NCBI RefSeq assembly: GCF_041027365.1
Contig: NZ_JBFTEH010000003.1
Span: 434,001 to 498,000 of the forward strand
DNA: 64,000 bases
Direction: 5' to 3'
From: VKMB-3413 sp041027365
Lineage (GTDB): Bacteria > Pseudomonadota > Alphaproteobacteria > Rhizobiales > Rhizobiaceae
This document shows positions 38,085 through 46,806 of this stretch, piece after piece. The notes beneath the pieces are model-generated. The model was not told the origin of the DNA. It saw only the letters and a list, made by a program, of their open reading frames with translations, and ran no database searches. The position numbers were made by a program, and so were the translations under genes. Numbering within the stretch: the first letter of the stretch is position 1; each line of letters opens with the position of its first letter.

Positions 38085-39665
38085 TTGAGTTCTCCTTCCG
38101 ATCGGTCGCCGGCAGGCGGCGAAGGCAATCTTCTGGAGGCGCACGGCATCTCGAAGAGCTTCGGCGGCGTGCACGCCCTGAAGGACGCCGATTTCTCCTG
38201 CCGGATCGGCGAAATCCATGCCCTGCTCGGCGCCAACGGCGCCGGCAAGTCGACGATGGTGAAGATCCTCAGCGGGGTCCTGCAGCCGGATTCGGGGACG
38301 ATGACGCTCGCCGGCGAGCGGGTGAGCTTCGCAGGACCGGCCGAAGCCGCCGAGCACGGCGTCGCGACGGTGTTCCAGGAGCTGTCGCTGTTCCCGCACC
38401 TCACCGTCGCCGAGAACATCATGATCGGCCACGAGCCGACCGGTTTCCTCGGCCAGATCGACCGCCGCAGCCTGCGGACGCAGGTGCGCGAGCTCTTCGC
38501 CGGCCTCGGCGTCGACCACATCCCGCCGGGCGCCATGGTCGCCGACCTCTCGCTCGCCGACCGGCAGCTGGTCGAGATCTTCAAGGCGCTGTCGAAGGAG
38601 CCGAAGCTGCTGATCCTCGACGAGGGCACGTCGGCGCTCGGCCGCAAGGAGGTCGAGCGCCTGTTCGACCTGTTGCGCAAGCTGAAGAGCGGCGGCACCT
38701 CGGTGATCTTCATCTCCCACCGGATGAGCGAGATCCGCGAGTTCGTCGACCGCATGACGGTGTTCCGCAACGGCTGCCATGTCGGCACGGTCGCGGCGGC
38801 CGAGGCGGGCGACGAGGAAATCGTCGAGATGATGCTCGGCCAGCGCGTCGAACGGTCGTTCCCCGACAGGACGGAGATTCCGGAGGCGCCGGACGGGCTG
38901 CTGGAGGTGGCCGGGCTGTCGGCCGGCGCCGGCCTCAAGGACGTCTCGCTGTCGCTCAGCCGCGGGGAAGTCCTCGGCGTCGCCGGTCTGGAAGGGCAGG
39001 GGCAGGGCGACCTTCTCCTGGCGCTGTTCGGCGTCTATCGCCGGCTGAAGGGCGACATTCGGTTCGGCGGGCGCGCGACCCGGCTCGGCGCCCCCTGGAA
39101 GGCGAAGAGCGCCGGCGTCGCGCTGATTCCCGAGGACCGGAAGACCGAAGGCCTGGTGCTGCCGATGAGCGTGCGCGAGAACATCACCTTCGCGCTGCTC
39201 GACCGGCTCGGCCGGTTCGGCTTCGTCAGCAAGGCGCAGGAGCGCCGCTTCGTCGAAGGCATGATGAAGCGGCTCGAGGTGAAGGCCGCCTCCATGGATC
39301 TGCCGGCGCGCTCGCTCTCCGGCGGCAACCAGCAGAAGCTGGTGCTCGCGAAATGGCTGGAGACCGGCGCCGACATCTTCCTGTTCTACGATCCGACGCG
39401 CGGCATCGATGTCGGCACCAAGCATGCCTTCTACGAGCTGATCGCCGGGCTCACCCGCGAGGGCAAGGGCGTGATCCTCTACACCACCGAGACCAGCGAG
39501 CTGATCGGGCTCTGCCACCGCGTCCTGATCATGGACGACGGCCGCATCGCCGAGGAACTCGAAGGCGCCGATATCACCGAGGCGAACATCCTCTCCGCAT
39601 CGCTCGGGCTCGGCCGCGAACGCAATTCCGCCGAGGCGGCCCGGACCGCAGGAGCCGCCGCATGA
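38085..39665 (+). CDS. sugar ABC transporter ATPase (two ABC domains, RbsA/XylG type)
   Basis: A 526-residue tandem ATPase. The first domain has Walker A GANGAGKST (49-57) and Walker B LLILDEGTSAL; its signature is the divergent LSLADRQ. The second domain has a degenerate P-loop (GLEGQGQGDLL) and a good LSGGNQQKLVLAKWL signature but FLFYDPTRGIDVG where LILDEPTRGIDVG is expected, so the Walker B Asp-Glu is changed. The TTG start at 38085 is supported by GGAG six bases upstream, and no in-frame ATG precedes the P-loop. It overlaps the next gene (ATGA). Confidence 0.88.
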   Translation: MSSPSDRSPAGGEGNLLEAHGISKSFGGVHALKDADFSCRIGEIHALLGANGAGKSTMVKILSGVLQPDSGTMTLAGERVSFAGPAEAAEHGVATVFQELSLFPHLTVAENIMIGHEPTGFLGQIDRRSLRTQVRELFAGLGVDHIPPGAMVADLSLADRQLVEIFKALSKEPKLLILDEGTSALGRKEVERLFDLLRKLKSGGTSVIFISHRMSEIREFVDRMTVFRNGCHVGTVAAAEAGDEEIVEMMLGQRVERSFPDRTEIPEAPDGLLEVAGLSAGAGLKDVSLSLSRGEVLGVAGLEGQGQGDLLLALFGVYRRLKGDIRFGGRATRLGAPWKAKSAGVALIPEDRKTEGLVLPMSVRENITFALLDRLGRFGFVSKAQERRFVEGMMKRLEVKAASMDLPARSLSGGNQQKLVLAKWLETGADIFLFYDPTRGIDVGTKHAFYELIAGLTREGKGVILYTTETSELIGLCHRVLIMDDGRIAEELEGADITEANILSASLGLGRERNSAEAARTAGAAA

Positions 39666-40621
39666 CGCTCCGCCGCTACAAGGGCTCGCTCGTCGCCATC
39701 GGCGCGCTCATCGTCCTGCTCGTCTACTACTGGCTGAAGCAGCCGCTGATCCTGTCGCCCTTCGGCGTCAAGCTCCTCGCCAACCAGGGGACGACCCTGG
39801 CGCTCGCGGCGCTCGCCCAGCTCACCGTCGTCCTCACCGGAGGCGTCGACCTGTCGGTGGGCGCGATCGTCAGCCTCTCCAACACGATCGCCGCCACCTA
39901 TATGGGCGACAGTCCCTGGAGTGTGATCGCGGTCGTCCTCCTGACGCTCGGCGTCGGCGCCGGAGCCGGCCTCGTCAACGGCCTCCTCGTCGCCTATGGC
40001 CGCATCCAGCCGATCATCGTCACGCTGGCGACCCTCTACATCTATTCCGGCTTCGCCCTGCTCGTGCGCCCGCAGCCCGGCGGCTCGGTGCCGTCCTATT
40101 ACGCAACGACGCTGACGGGATCCTGGGGCTATCTGCCCTATTCGCTGGTGGCGCTCCTCGTCGTCGCCTGCCTCATCCGCACCCCAATCATGCGCTCGCG
40201 GCTCGGCACGGCGATCTACGCCGTCGGCGACAATCCGGGCGGCGCGCACATGTCGGGGATCAACGTGCCGAGAACGCTGGTCGCAGCCTATGTCCTCGGC
40301 GGCTTCTTCGCCGCCTGCGCCGGGCTGTTCCTCACCGCGCAGACGACGTCGGGCGACGCCTCCGTCGGCACGACCTACACGCTGAACTCGGTCGCGGCCG
40401 TGGTCTTCGGCGGCGCCGTCCTCAGCGGCGGGCGCGGCGTGGCGCTGGGGCCGATCGTCGCCGCCTTCTTCATCTCGATCATCATTTCCGTGCTGTTCGC
40501 CGCCGGCGTCTCGCCCTTCTACCAGAGCGTCTTCCAGGGCGGGATCCTGATCCTCGTCCTGATGTTCGGCAACGCCTGGACGCAGCGCGCGCGCAGCTGG
40601 CTTGCGATCCTGAGGGCCTGA
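39662..40621 (+). CDS. sugar ABC transporter permease 1
   Basis: A 319-residue RbsC/AraH-like permease with about eight to ten transmembrane helices, including the family motif LTGGVDLSVGAIVSLSN and the C-terminal VFGGAVLSGGRGVALGPIVAAFF (coupling helix region). The ATG at 39662 overlaps the ATPase stop, consistent with coupling. It probably pairs with the next permease to form a heterodimeric channel. Confidence 0.92.
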   Translation: MTLRRYKGSLVAIGALIVLLVYYWLKQPLILSPFGVKLLANQGTTLALAALAQLTVVLTGGVDLSVGAIVSLSNTIAATYMGDSPWSVIAVVLLTLGVGAGAGLVNGLLVAYGRIQPIIVTLATLYIYSGFALLVRPQPGGSVPSYYATTLTGSWGYLPYSLVALLVVACLIRTPIMRSRLGTAIYAVGDNPGGAHMSGINVPRTLVAAYVLGGFFAACAGLFLTAQTTSGDASVGTTYTLNSVAAVVFGGAVLSGGRGVALGPIVAAFFISIIISVLFAAGVSPFYQSVFQGGILILVLMFGNAWTQRARSWLAILRA

Positions 40622-40624
40622 CCC

Positions 40625-41590
40625 ATGGCGACTTCTTCTCTCGCGACGCGGCTGACCGGCTGGACGAGGCACGGCGTCATCGTCTCCTACGTGCTGCTCG
40701 TCGTCCTGATCCTTGCGGCGATCGCCTACAATCCGCACTTCGCCTCCTGGGGGAACGTCCGCGCGCAGCTGCAGATCGCGACCTTCATCGGCATCATCGC
40801 GATCGGCCAGACGCTCGTGATCCTCACCGGCCAGATCGACCTGTCGGTGCCGTGGAACCTGACCTTCTCCTCGATCCTGATGGCGACGCTCTACGGCGAG
40901 GGCTACGGCGTCGTCGTCGCGGTGGGGGCAGCGCTGCTTGTCGGCGCGGCGGTCGGCCTCGTCAATGCGATCGGCGTCGCGGTCTTCCGGCTGCATTCGC
41001 TGGTCTGGACGCTCGGCATGAACGCGCTGCTCGAAGGCGCGACCATGGTCTACACCAACGGCCAGCCGCCGGACTCGACCATTCCCGGCTTCATCCGCTT
41101 CCTCGCCGTCGGCTATGTCGGCTCGGTTCCGGTCGCACCGATCGTCTGGGCGGTGCTGGCGGCACTGACCGTCCTCGTGCTCGCCCGCTCGCGCTTCGGC
41201 CGCTTCCTCTATGCCACCGGCAACAACGAGCCGGCGCTGTTCCTCTCCGGGGTGGACACGCGCCTCGTCCATGTCGGCGCCTTCGTCGTCTCCGGGCTGT
41301 GCGCTGTGATCGGCGGCATCCTTCTGACCGGCTATTCCTCCCAGACCTATCTCGGCATGGGCAACGATTACCTCCTGGTGCCGATCGCCGCGGTGATCAT
41401 CGGCGGCACCAACATCATGGGCGGGTCGGGGGGCTATGTCGGGACGATCGCCGGCGTGCTGATCGTCGTCCTCTTGCAGTCGATCCTGTCGGTCGCGCAG
41501 ATCGGACCGGCCGGCAAGAACATCGTCTTCGGCCTGATCATCATCGGCCTCGTCCTGCTCTACGCCCGCCAGGCCCGGCCGACGGACTGA
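40625..41590 (+). CDS. sugar ABC transporter permease 2
   Basis: A 321-residue permease of the same family as the preceding one, with LTGQIDLSVPWNLTFSSI in place of the GGVDLSVG motif and IIGGTNIMGGSGGYVGTIAGVL near the C-terminus. It starts three bases after the stop of permease 1. Two different permease genes replace the more usual single RbsC homodimer. Confidence 0.92.
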   Translation: MATSSLATRLTGWTRHGVIVSYVLLVVLILAAIAYNPHFASWGNVRAQLQIATFIGIIAIGQTLVILTGQIDLSVPWNLTFSSILMATLYGEGYGVVVAVGAALLVGAAVGLVNAIGVAVFRLHSLVWTLGMNALLEGATMVYTNGQPPDSTIPGFIRFLAVGYVGSVPVAPIVWAVLAALTVLVLARSRFGRFLYATGNNEPALFLSGVDTRLVHVGAFVVSGLCAVIGGILLTGYSSQTYLGMGNDYLLVPIAAVIIGGTNIMGGSGGYVGTIAGVLIVVLLQSILSVAQIGPAGKNIVFGLIIIGLVLLYARQARPTD

Positions 41591-41667
41591 GCCGACCGTT
41601 CGGCCGCTCGGCGTGGCGACCGCCCGCAGCCCGGCCGATCAACGCTTCCTTGGGAGGGGAAACCGCC

Positions 41668-42585
41668 ATGCCGGACACGATCTTCGAAGTGCTCGATCCG
41701 CGCTTTCGCCGTCTGCACATCCCGACCGCGCGGCTCGACCGGCTCTACACGGGCTGCCGCTGGGCCGAGGGGCCGGCCTGGTTTCCCGCCGGCCGCTATC
41801 TCGTCTGGTCGGACATTCCGAACGACCGCATGCTGCGCTTCGACGAGTGCAGCGGCGCCGTCTCGGTCTTCCGCCAGTCCTCCGGCAATTCCAACGGCAA
41901 CACCGTCGACCGGCAGGGCCGCCTCGTCTCCTGCGAGCACGGCGGTCGGCGCGTCTCGCGCACCGAGTTCGACGGCACCGTGACCACCATCGCAGACGCC
42001 TATGACGGCAAGCGGCTGAATTCGCCGAACGACGTGGTCGTAAAGTCCGACGGTTCGATCTGGTTCACCGACCCGACCTACGGCATCGACAGCGACTACG
42101 AGGGCAACAGGGCGACGAGCGAGCAGGGTGCCAACCGCGTCTACCGCGTCGATCCGCGGACGGGCGCGATCACGGTCGTCGCCGACGACTTCGTCCAGCC
42201 GAACGGCCTCGCCTTCTCGCCGGACGAGCGCCTGCTCTACATCGTCGACACCGGCCGCACGCACCGGCCCGAGGACGGGCCGGCGCATATCCGCCGCTTC
42301 GCCGTCGCGGACGACGGCAGGCTTTCCGGCGGCGAGGTCTTCGCCGACTGCACGGCCGGCCTCTTCGACGGTTTCCGGCTCGACACCGAGGGCCGGATCT
42401 GGACCAGCGCCGCCGACGGCGTCCACTGCTACGACCCGGACGGCACGCTGATCGGCAAGATCCTGGTGCCGGAGGTCGTCGCGAACGTCTGCTTCGGAGG
42501 CCCGAAGCGGAACGTCCTCTACATCTGCGGCACGACCAGCCTGTATGCGATCCGGCTGCCGGTGAACGGCGTCAGGACGATCTGA
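41668..42585 (+). CDS. SMP-30/gluconolactonase family protein
   Basis: A 305-residue six-bladed beta-propeller lactonase. The metal-site segments are CRWAEGPAWFP (Glu ligand), SPNDVVVKSDGSIWFTDPTYG (Asn ligand) and QPNGLAFSPDERLLYIVDT (Asn/Asp ligands). Sitting at the end of a sugar-import operon it probably hydrolyses an aldonolactone made by oxidising the imported sugar. No sugar dehydrogenase is adjacent. The ATG at 41668 follows GGGAGGGGA. Confidence 0.88.
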   Translation: MPDTIFEVLDPRFRRLHIPTARLDRLYTGCRWAEGPAWFPAGRYLVWSDIPNDRMLRFDECSGAVSVFRQSSGNSNGNTVDRQGRLVSCEHGGRRVSRTEFDGTVTTIADAYDGKRLNSPNDVVVKSDGSIWFTDPTYGIDSDYEGNRATSEQGANRVYRVDPRTGAITVVADDFVQPNGLAFSPDERLLYIVDTGRTHRPEDGPAHIRRFAVADDGRLSGGEVFADCTAGLFDGFRLDTEGRIWTSAADGVHCYDPDGTLIGKILVPEVVANVCFGGPKRNVLYICGTTSLYAIRLPVNGVRTI

Positions 42586-42708
42586 CGAAAGCCCGCTCCG
42601 AGGCTCTCGGCTGCCGGCACGGCGCAGCCTTCGCAGGCACGACCGACGCGCGCTATAGTCGGTGCGGCCGGTCGTTCCGGCCGCCGCCACGCCCGGAGGA
42701 CCTACGCC

Positions 42709-43302
42709 ATGGGGACCCCCAAGCTCGGCCCGATGACCGCCGACTCCTTTCTTGACTGGATCGAGACGGAGAGCGGGCGCTACGAGCTGGTCGATGGTTA
42801 CCCGATCGAGATGGTGGCGGGGCGGACGCAGAGCCACAACGTCGCAGCCAGCAATATCCTCCTCGCTCTGGTGCCGCCGGCAAAGGCGCGCGGATGGCGC
42901 GCAACGATCAAGCGTACGGCCGTTCGCACTGGTGATCGAGGCGTCCGCTTCCCGGACCTGGCGGTGGACTGCGGGCCGCCCAATCCTTCGGCGAAGGAGG
43001 CGAGCCGGCCCACGCTGGTCGTCGAAGTCTCGTCGCCGAGCGGGCTGTCGACCGACGTGACCGACAAGCTCGACGAGTACCGCCAGCATCCGGATATCCG
43101 CGTCATCATGTTCGTCGAGCCCGACGTCGTCTCGATCAAGCTCTATCGACGCGCGGAGTTCGGCGAGTGGACGATCGAGAAATACGGCCGCCTCGAGGAA
43201 ACCACCGATCTGCCGGAGATCGGCGCCCGACTTCCTTGGGCGGCGATCTACGACACGCTGGAGCCGAAGCTGCGTCCGGCGCTGCAGGTCGTGCCGGAAT
43301 AG
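42709..43302 (+). CDS. Uma2-family (DUF820) nuclease-like protein
   Basis: A 197-residue protein with the PD-(D/E)XK-like core of Uma2: ELVDGYPIEMVAG near the N-terminus, FPDLAVDCGPP (Asp), TLVVEVSSPSGLSTD (Glu, with Ser where Lys is often found) and KLDEYRQHPDIRVIMFVEPD. Such proteins are common in cyanobacteria and also occur in Alphaproteobacteria; their biological role is unknown. It stands alone, preceded by GGAGGACC. Confidence 0.85.
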   Translation: MGTPKLGPMTADSFLDWIETESGRYELVDGYPIEMVAGRTQSHNVAASNILLALVPPAKARGWRATIKRTAVRTGDRGVRFPDLAVDCGPPNPSAKEASRPTLVVEVSSPSGLSTDVTDKLDEYRQHPDIRVIMFVEPDVVSIKLYRRAEFGEWTIEKYGRLEETTDLPEIGARLPWAAIYDTLEPKLRPALQVVPE

Positions 43303-43501
43303 CCGGGCCGCGTGACGCGACCCGCCGGGCGATCGCGGGCGCCGGGGCCGTCGCCGTTCCACCGCGCTCAGCGGAACTGTCACCGCTGGCGATGGGCATG
43401 AAGAGAGTGGCCTCTACCGCAGCGCACCAATTCGGCTAAGCTCGCGCGTCCGCCGCGCGATGCGCCGGCGCCGAACTCGTCTGCCGAAGAGGATCCTGCC
43501 C

Positions 43502-44677
43502 ATGCTGCTGCCCGACGATCCGGTCCACGCCTTCATGCCCTATCCTCCGGTGCCGGTGGACAGCGCCGCGGACGGCCCGCTCTCGGGGCTTCGGCTGGCG
43601 GTGAAGGACCTCTTCGCCGTCAAGGGCTACCGGACCGGCTGCGGCTGCCCGACAAAGCTCGCCATGGCCGATGTCGAAGAGCGGACGGCGCCGGCGATCC
43701 AGGCGCTGCTCGACGCGGGCGCGCGCTTCGTCGGCAAGACGCAGACCGACGAACTCGCCTGGTCGCTCTACGGCATGAACGTCCATTTCGGCACGCCGGT
43801 CAACTCGAAAGCGCCGGACCGCATCCCCGGCGGCTCCTCCTCCGGCTCGGCCGCGGCCGTCGCGGCGGGGCTGGCGGACATCGGCGTCGGCACCGACACC
43901 GGCGGCTCGGTGCGCGCACCCGCGAGCTTCTGCGGACTCTGGGGCCTTCGCCCGACGCATGGCCGCATCCCGCTCGACGGCTGCATGGAACTCGCCTCCA
44001 GCCTCGACACCTGCGGCTTCTTCGCCAGGGACGCTTCAGTCCTTGCCGCGGCCGGCGACGTCCTTCTCGGCGAGGACTCCGCGCCGCTGCCGGAGAGCCC
44101 GCGCTGGCTGATGCCGGCGGACATGGTCGAGCGGCTCGCAGCCGAGCAGCGTGCCGTCTACGAGGCGCACTTCTCCGATCTCGGGCCCCGGCCGGTCGCG
44201 GTCTATCCCGGGGAGGGCGTCGAGGCGCTCTACGACGCCTTCCGCATCGTCCAGAGCTGCGACGCCAAGCGCGCCGTCCTGCCTTTCATCGACGCGACGA
44301 ACATGCCGCTCGCCGCCGGCCTCGACGAGCGCGTCGCCTTCGCCAGGCGCATGACCGAAGCGGACGAGGCGGCGGCGAACGCCGTGCGCGCGCCCTTCGC
44401 CGCGGCGATGGACCGGCTGCTCGGCACGGATGGCGTTCTGCTCGCCCCGGTGGTGCACGACGCGCCCTTCCGGCTGGACGCCGGCCGCGCCGTCTTCGAC
44501 GGCTTCCGCCACGCGGCGATGCAGCTCCTCTGCGTCGCCGGCATGGCGAAGCTGCCGCAGGTCGTCTTTCCCGCGGGCGACGTCGATGGCGCGCCCTTCG
44601 GCCTGTCGCTGATCGGCCCGCGCGGCTCCGACCGGTCGCTGATCGCGCTCGCGGCGCGAATGTTCGGCCGGCCCTAG
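43502..44677 (+). CDS. amidase (amidase signature family)
   Basis: A 391-residue amidase with the Ser-cisSer-Lys triad: Lys35 (LAVKDLFAV), cis-Ser112 (GGSSSGSA) and nucleophile Ser136 (TDTGGSVRAP), 24 residues apart as expected. It is shorter than GatA and resembles the plant AMI1/bacterial small amidase group. The ATG at 43502 is preferred; upstream sequence in frame is Arg-rich. It is convergent with the Rieske oxygenase gene, 25 bp between stops. The substrate is unknown. Confidence 0.87.
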   Translation: MLLPDDPVHAFMPYPPVPVDSAADGPLSGLRLAVKDLFAVKGYRTGCGCPTKLAMADVEERTAPAIQALLDAGARFVGKTQTDELAWSLYGMNVHFGTPVNSKAPDRIPGGSSSGSAAAVAAGLADIGVGTDTGGSVRAPASFCGLWGLRPTHGRIPLDGCMELASSLDTCGFFARDASVLAAAGDVLLGEDSAPLPESPRWLMPADMVERLAAEQRAVYEAHFSDLGPRPVAVYPGEGVEALYDAFRIVQSCDAKRAVLPFIDATNMPLAAGLDERVAFARRMTEADEAAANAVRAPFAAAMDRLLGTDGVLLAPVVHDAPFRLDAGRAVFDGFRHAAMQLLCVAGMAKLPQVVFPAGDVDGAPFGLSLIGPRGSDRSLIALAARMFGRP

Positions 44678-44702
44678 CCGCGCACGCCGGCCCGCCGGCG
44701 GG

Positions 44703-45863
44703 TCATGCCGATCCGGACCGGCCGGCGTTCACCCGCCGCGAGATGTACTGCGCGAACTCGAAGTTCGGCCGCTCCAGATGCGACAGCGGGCCCGGCTCGC
44801 TGAGCCGGCCGCAAAGGCCCTTGTAGACCTTCTCGGTACAGCCGCGATCCTCGTCGTTGACGTCGTCGAGCAGCGCCTTGAAGGCGGCGAAATGCCGGCG
44901 AGCCTCGGCATCGCCGACGAAGTCGGGCGACATGCCGCCGCCATAGAGGATCCTGACGTGGTCCGGCCCGTCCGGATGCAGGCTCAGATACCAGAAATAG
45001 CCGGGCGTCAGGGTGACGAAGAGGGCGGGATAGATCGACAGGAGCCAGGTCGTGCGGCGCTCGTCGCCGACGAGCGCCGTATTCGACGGATGGGCGAGGG
45101 CGAGCGGCACGGCGTCGTTGCGCAGGATGAAGTGATAGTTGAAGGCGTCGGTGCCTTCCGGGCAGGTCATCTTCATCAGGTCGACCGAGCCGCCGATCGT
45201 GCCGGCATGGCAGACCGGCAGGTGGTAGCTCTCCATGAAGTTCTCGGCGAGGACCTTCCAGTTGGTGTTCCAGCGATGCTCCTCGCGGAAGGTCTCGGTG
45301 TAGCTGCCCATGTCGAGATAGCCGACCAGCGCCTCGACGTCCTTCAGCCGCTCGGCCGGGCTCGGCGCATCCGGGTTCAGCGACACCATGATCCAGCCGA
45401 GCCACTCCTCGCAGCGGATCTGCGGCAGCGCGATGTCGCCTTTGCAGAAGCTCTCGTTGGCGGCCATCGCTGGCGCGCCGCGCAAGGATCCGTCGAGATT
45501 GTAGGTCCAGGCGTGATAGGGGCAGACGATCGCCCGCACCTGTCCGCGCCCCTCGAGCATCGTCGACATGCGGTGCCGGCAGACGTTCGACATCGCCCTG
45601 AGCCGCCCGTCCTTGTCGCGCAGCACGATCACCGGCTCGCCGGCGATCTCCATCGTGAGATAGTCGCCGGGCTCCTTCAGCGCGTCTGCCCGGCCGGCGC
45701 AGAGCCACTCCTTGGCGAAGACGTGCTCGAGCTCCTCGGCGAGGAACTGCGGCGAGGTGTAGACCGACTTCGGCATCGCCCGCGCCGCCTCGAAGGGCAT
45801 GGCGACATTCTCGGCGAGCTCGTCGGCGGGGGAGCGGGAGAGGGCGGGATCGTGGACGGTCAT
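44703..45863 (-). CDS. Rieske non-heme iron oxygenase, alpha subunit
   Basis: A 386-residue ring-hydroxylating-type oxygenase. The Rieske cluster is C95-R-H97 ... C114-P-Y-H117; the mononuclear iron site is in ENFMESYHLPVCHAG (His214, His219). The form resembles the glycine-betaine/choline/carnitine oxygenase group (GbcA, CMO, YeaW-like) rather than aromatic dioxygenases. No reductase is adjacent. The start at 45863 is taken since upstream in-frame sequence is repeat-derived. Confidence 0.87.
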   Translation of the reverse strand: MTVHDPALSRSPADELAENVAMPFEAARAMPKSVYTSPQFLAEELEHVFAKEWLCAGRADALKEPGDYLTMEIAGEPVIVLRDKDGRLRAMSNVCRHRMSTMLEGRGQVRAIVCPYHAWTYNLDGSLRGAPAMAANESFCKGDIALPQIRCEEWLGWIMVSLNPDAPSPAERLKDVEALVGYLDMGSYTETFREEHRWNTNWKVLAENFMESYHLPVCHAGTIGGSVDLMKMTCPEGTDAFNYHFILRNDAVPLALAHPSNTALVGDERRTTWLLSIYPALFVTLTPGYFWYLSLHPDGPDHVRILYGGGMSPDFVGDAEARRHFAAFKALLDDVNDEDRGCTEKVYKGLCGRLSEPGPLSHLERPNFEFAQYISRRVNAGRSGSA

Positions 45864-46630
45864 GGCGGCTCTCGTTGCGGGGCGGCGGGAACGGGCCCGG
45901 TCCTGCGCACCGGGGCTGGCGGCAGCATCCCATTGTCGCGTGGCAATCTCAATGCGGAAAGATTTAGCGCGCTCATTCTCGCGACAACGGCCGTGGCAGC
46001 CGGCTTCGCAGCGCGAGGCGGCCGCGCCGCATGAGGCCTTCGTCTCACATCCGCCTGCGGGCTTGCCGGCCGGAGATGGTTGTCGCCGTGAGCCGCGGAT
46101 CTGCGGGACCGGGCGTCCGCCGGCGACTGCCGCCGCGCCGGCCCGCCGCGAGATCGTTCGCCGCGCCAGTCCGATGCGCGATCGCCTGCCGCGCGAGCCC
46201 GATGCGGAATCGTCTGCCGCGCCAGCTCGATGCGCGGTCGCCTGCCGCGGGAAGCCGATGCGGAACCGTTTGCCGCGCCAGCTCGATGCGCAGTCGTCTG
46301 CGGCCCCAGTCTGGCGTGAGATGCCCCGTCGCACCGGGTTCAGGCGCTGTATGACCTGCGGGGACGGTGCGCGCACTGGGGTAGGACGACGGACAGCCTG
46401 TTCCGGTCGCGACGGGACCGAGCCGGACCGGCGCATGCAGCCGTGCCGCCGGCGAGCGCGATCATTTCGCTTGTGCATCCGCGCCATCTCTTGCTAAGAG
46501 ACCGGCGCGCCGAAGGGCGCCGACCCAGTCGGCGGCTCGCCGCTTTGCGGTGGCCGCTGCGTCGAGACGAGGGAGTGCCCGCAGCGGGCATGCCCCGGCC
46601 GACGACCCGTCCGCCTCCGGCGGGCCCTCC
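45864..46630. other. 767-bp gene-free region before tRNA-Ser
   Basis: No supported gene. Open frames on both strands are low-complexity Arg/Ala-rich products of GC-rich repeats. The region contains the 28-bp tandem repeat at 46160-46299. It marks the border between conserved chromosome and the accessory region. Confidence 0.6.
46160..46299. repeat. 28-bp tandem repeat, five units, alternating two variants
   Basis: Five head-to-tail 28-bp units start at 46160, 46188, 46216, 46244 and 46272. Units 1, 3 and 5 begin GCCGCGCCAG and carry CGATGCGC; units 2 and 4 carry CCGATGCGGAA. Identity is higher within each class than between classes, so the array is effectively a 56-bp repeat. Diverged flanking half units are seen on both sides. 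28 is not a multiple of three and the frames differ, so it does not encode a repeat protein. Confidence 0.85.
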
Positions 46631-46720
46631 GGAGAGGTGGCAGAGTGGTCGAATGCACCGCACTCGAAATGCGGCATACGGGCAACCGTATCGGGGGTTC
46701 GAATCCCCCCCTCTCCGCCA
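46631..46720 (+). tRNA. tRNA-Ser (anticodon CGA)
   Basis: A 90-base class II tRNA with CCA encoded. The acceptor GGAGAGG pairs with CCTCTCC; D-arm GTGGCAGAGTGGTCGAAT; anticodon stem CCGCA/TGCGG (46658-46662 / 46670-46674) with loop CTCGAAA and anticodon CGA at 46665-46667; a long variable arm (CATACGGGCAACCGTATC); T-arm GGGGGTTCGAATCCCCC. The long variable arm and anticodon identify serine. An integrase gene lies 86 bp downstream, and tRNA-Ser genes are frequent integration targets. Confidence 0.97.
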
Positions 46721-46744
46721 ATTAGATTCTACTCTCCGCCAATT
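46711..46744. repeat. duplicated 3' end of tRNA-Ser, candidate attachment-site scar
   Basis: The 13-mer CTCTCCGCCAATT covers the last ten bases of the tRNA plus three and recurs 21 bp downstream (46711-46723 and 46732-46744). Integrases that use tRNA 3' ends leave such short direct repeats. No further copy was found by eye up to 64000, so the distal junction is either outside, diverged or lost. Confidence 0.5.
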
Positions 46745-46806
46745 CCAAAACCCTTGCATTTCCGGCATCATGCCCGCCAGCTCGCCCCGGCAAGGGTCGA
46801 GAATGG

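Noticed and set aside
39479..41272. A 597-codon open frame antisense to the two ABC permease genes
   Set aside because: Asp/Arg/Gly-rich low-complexity product without domains; the plus strand encodes clear permeases.
46160..46299. CRISPR array
   Set aside because: The 28-bp units are directly adjacent with no spacers and no cas genes are present.
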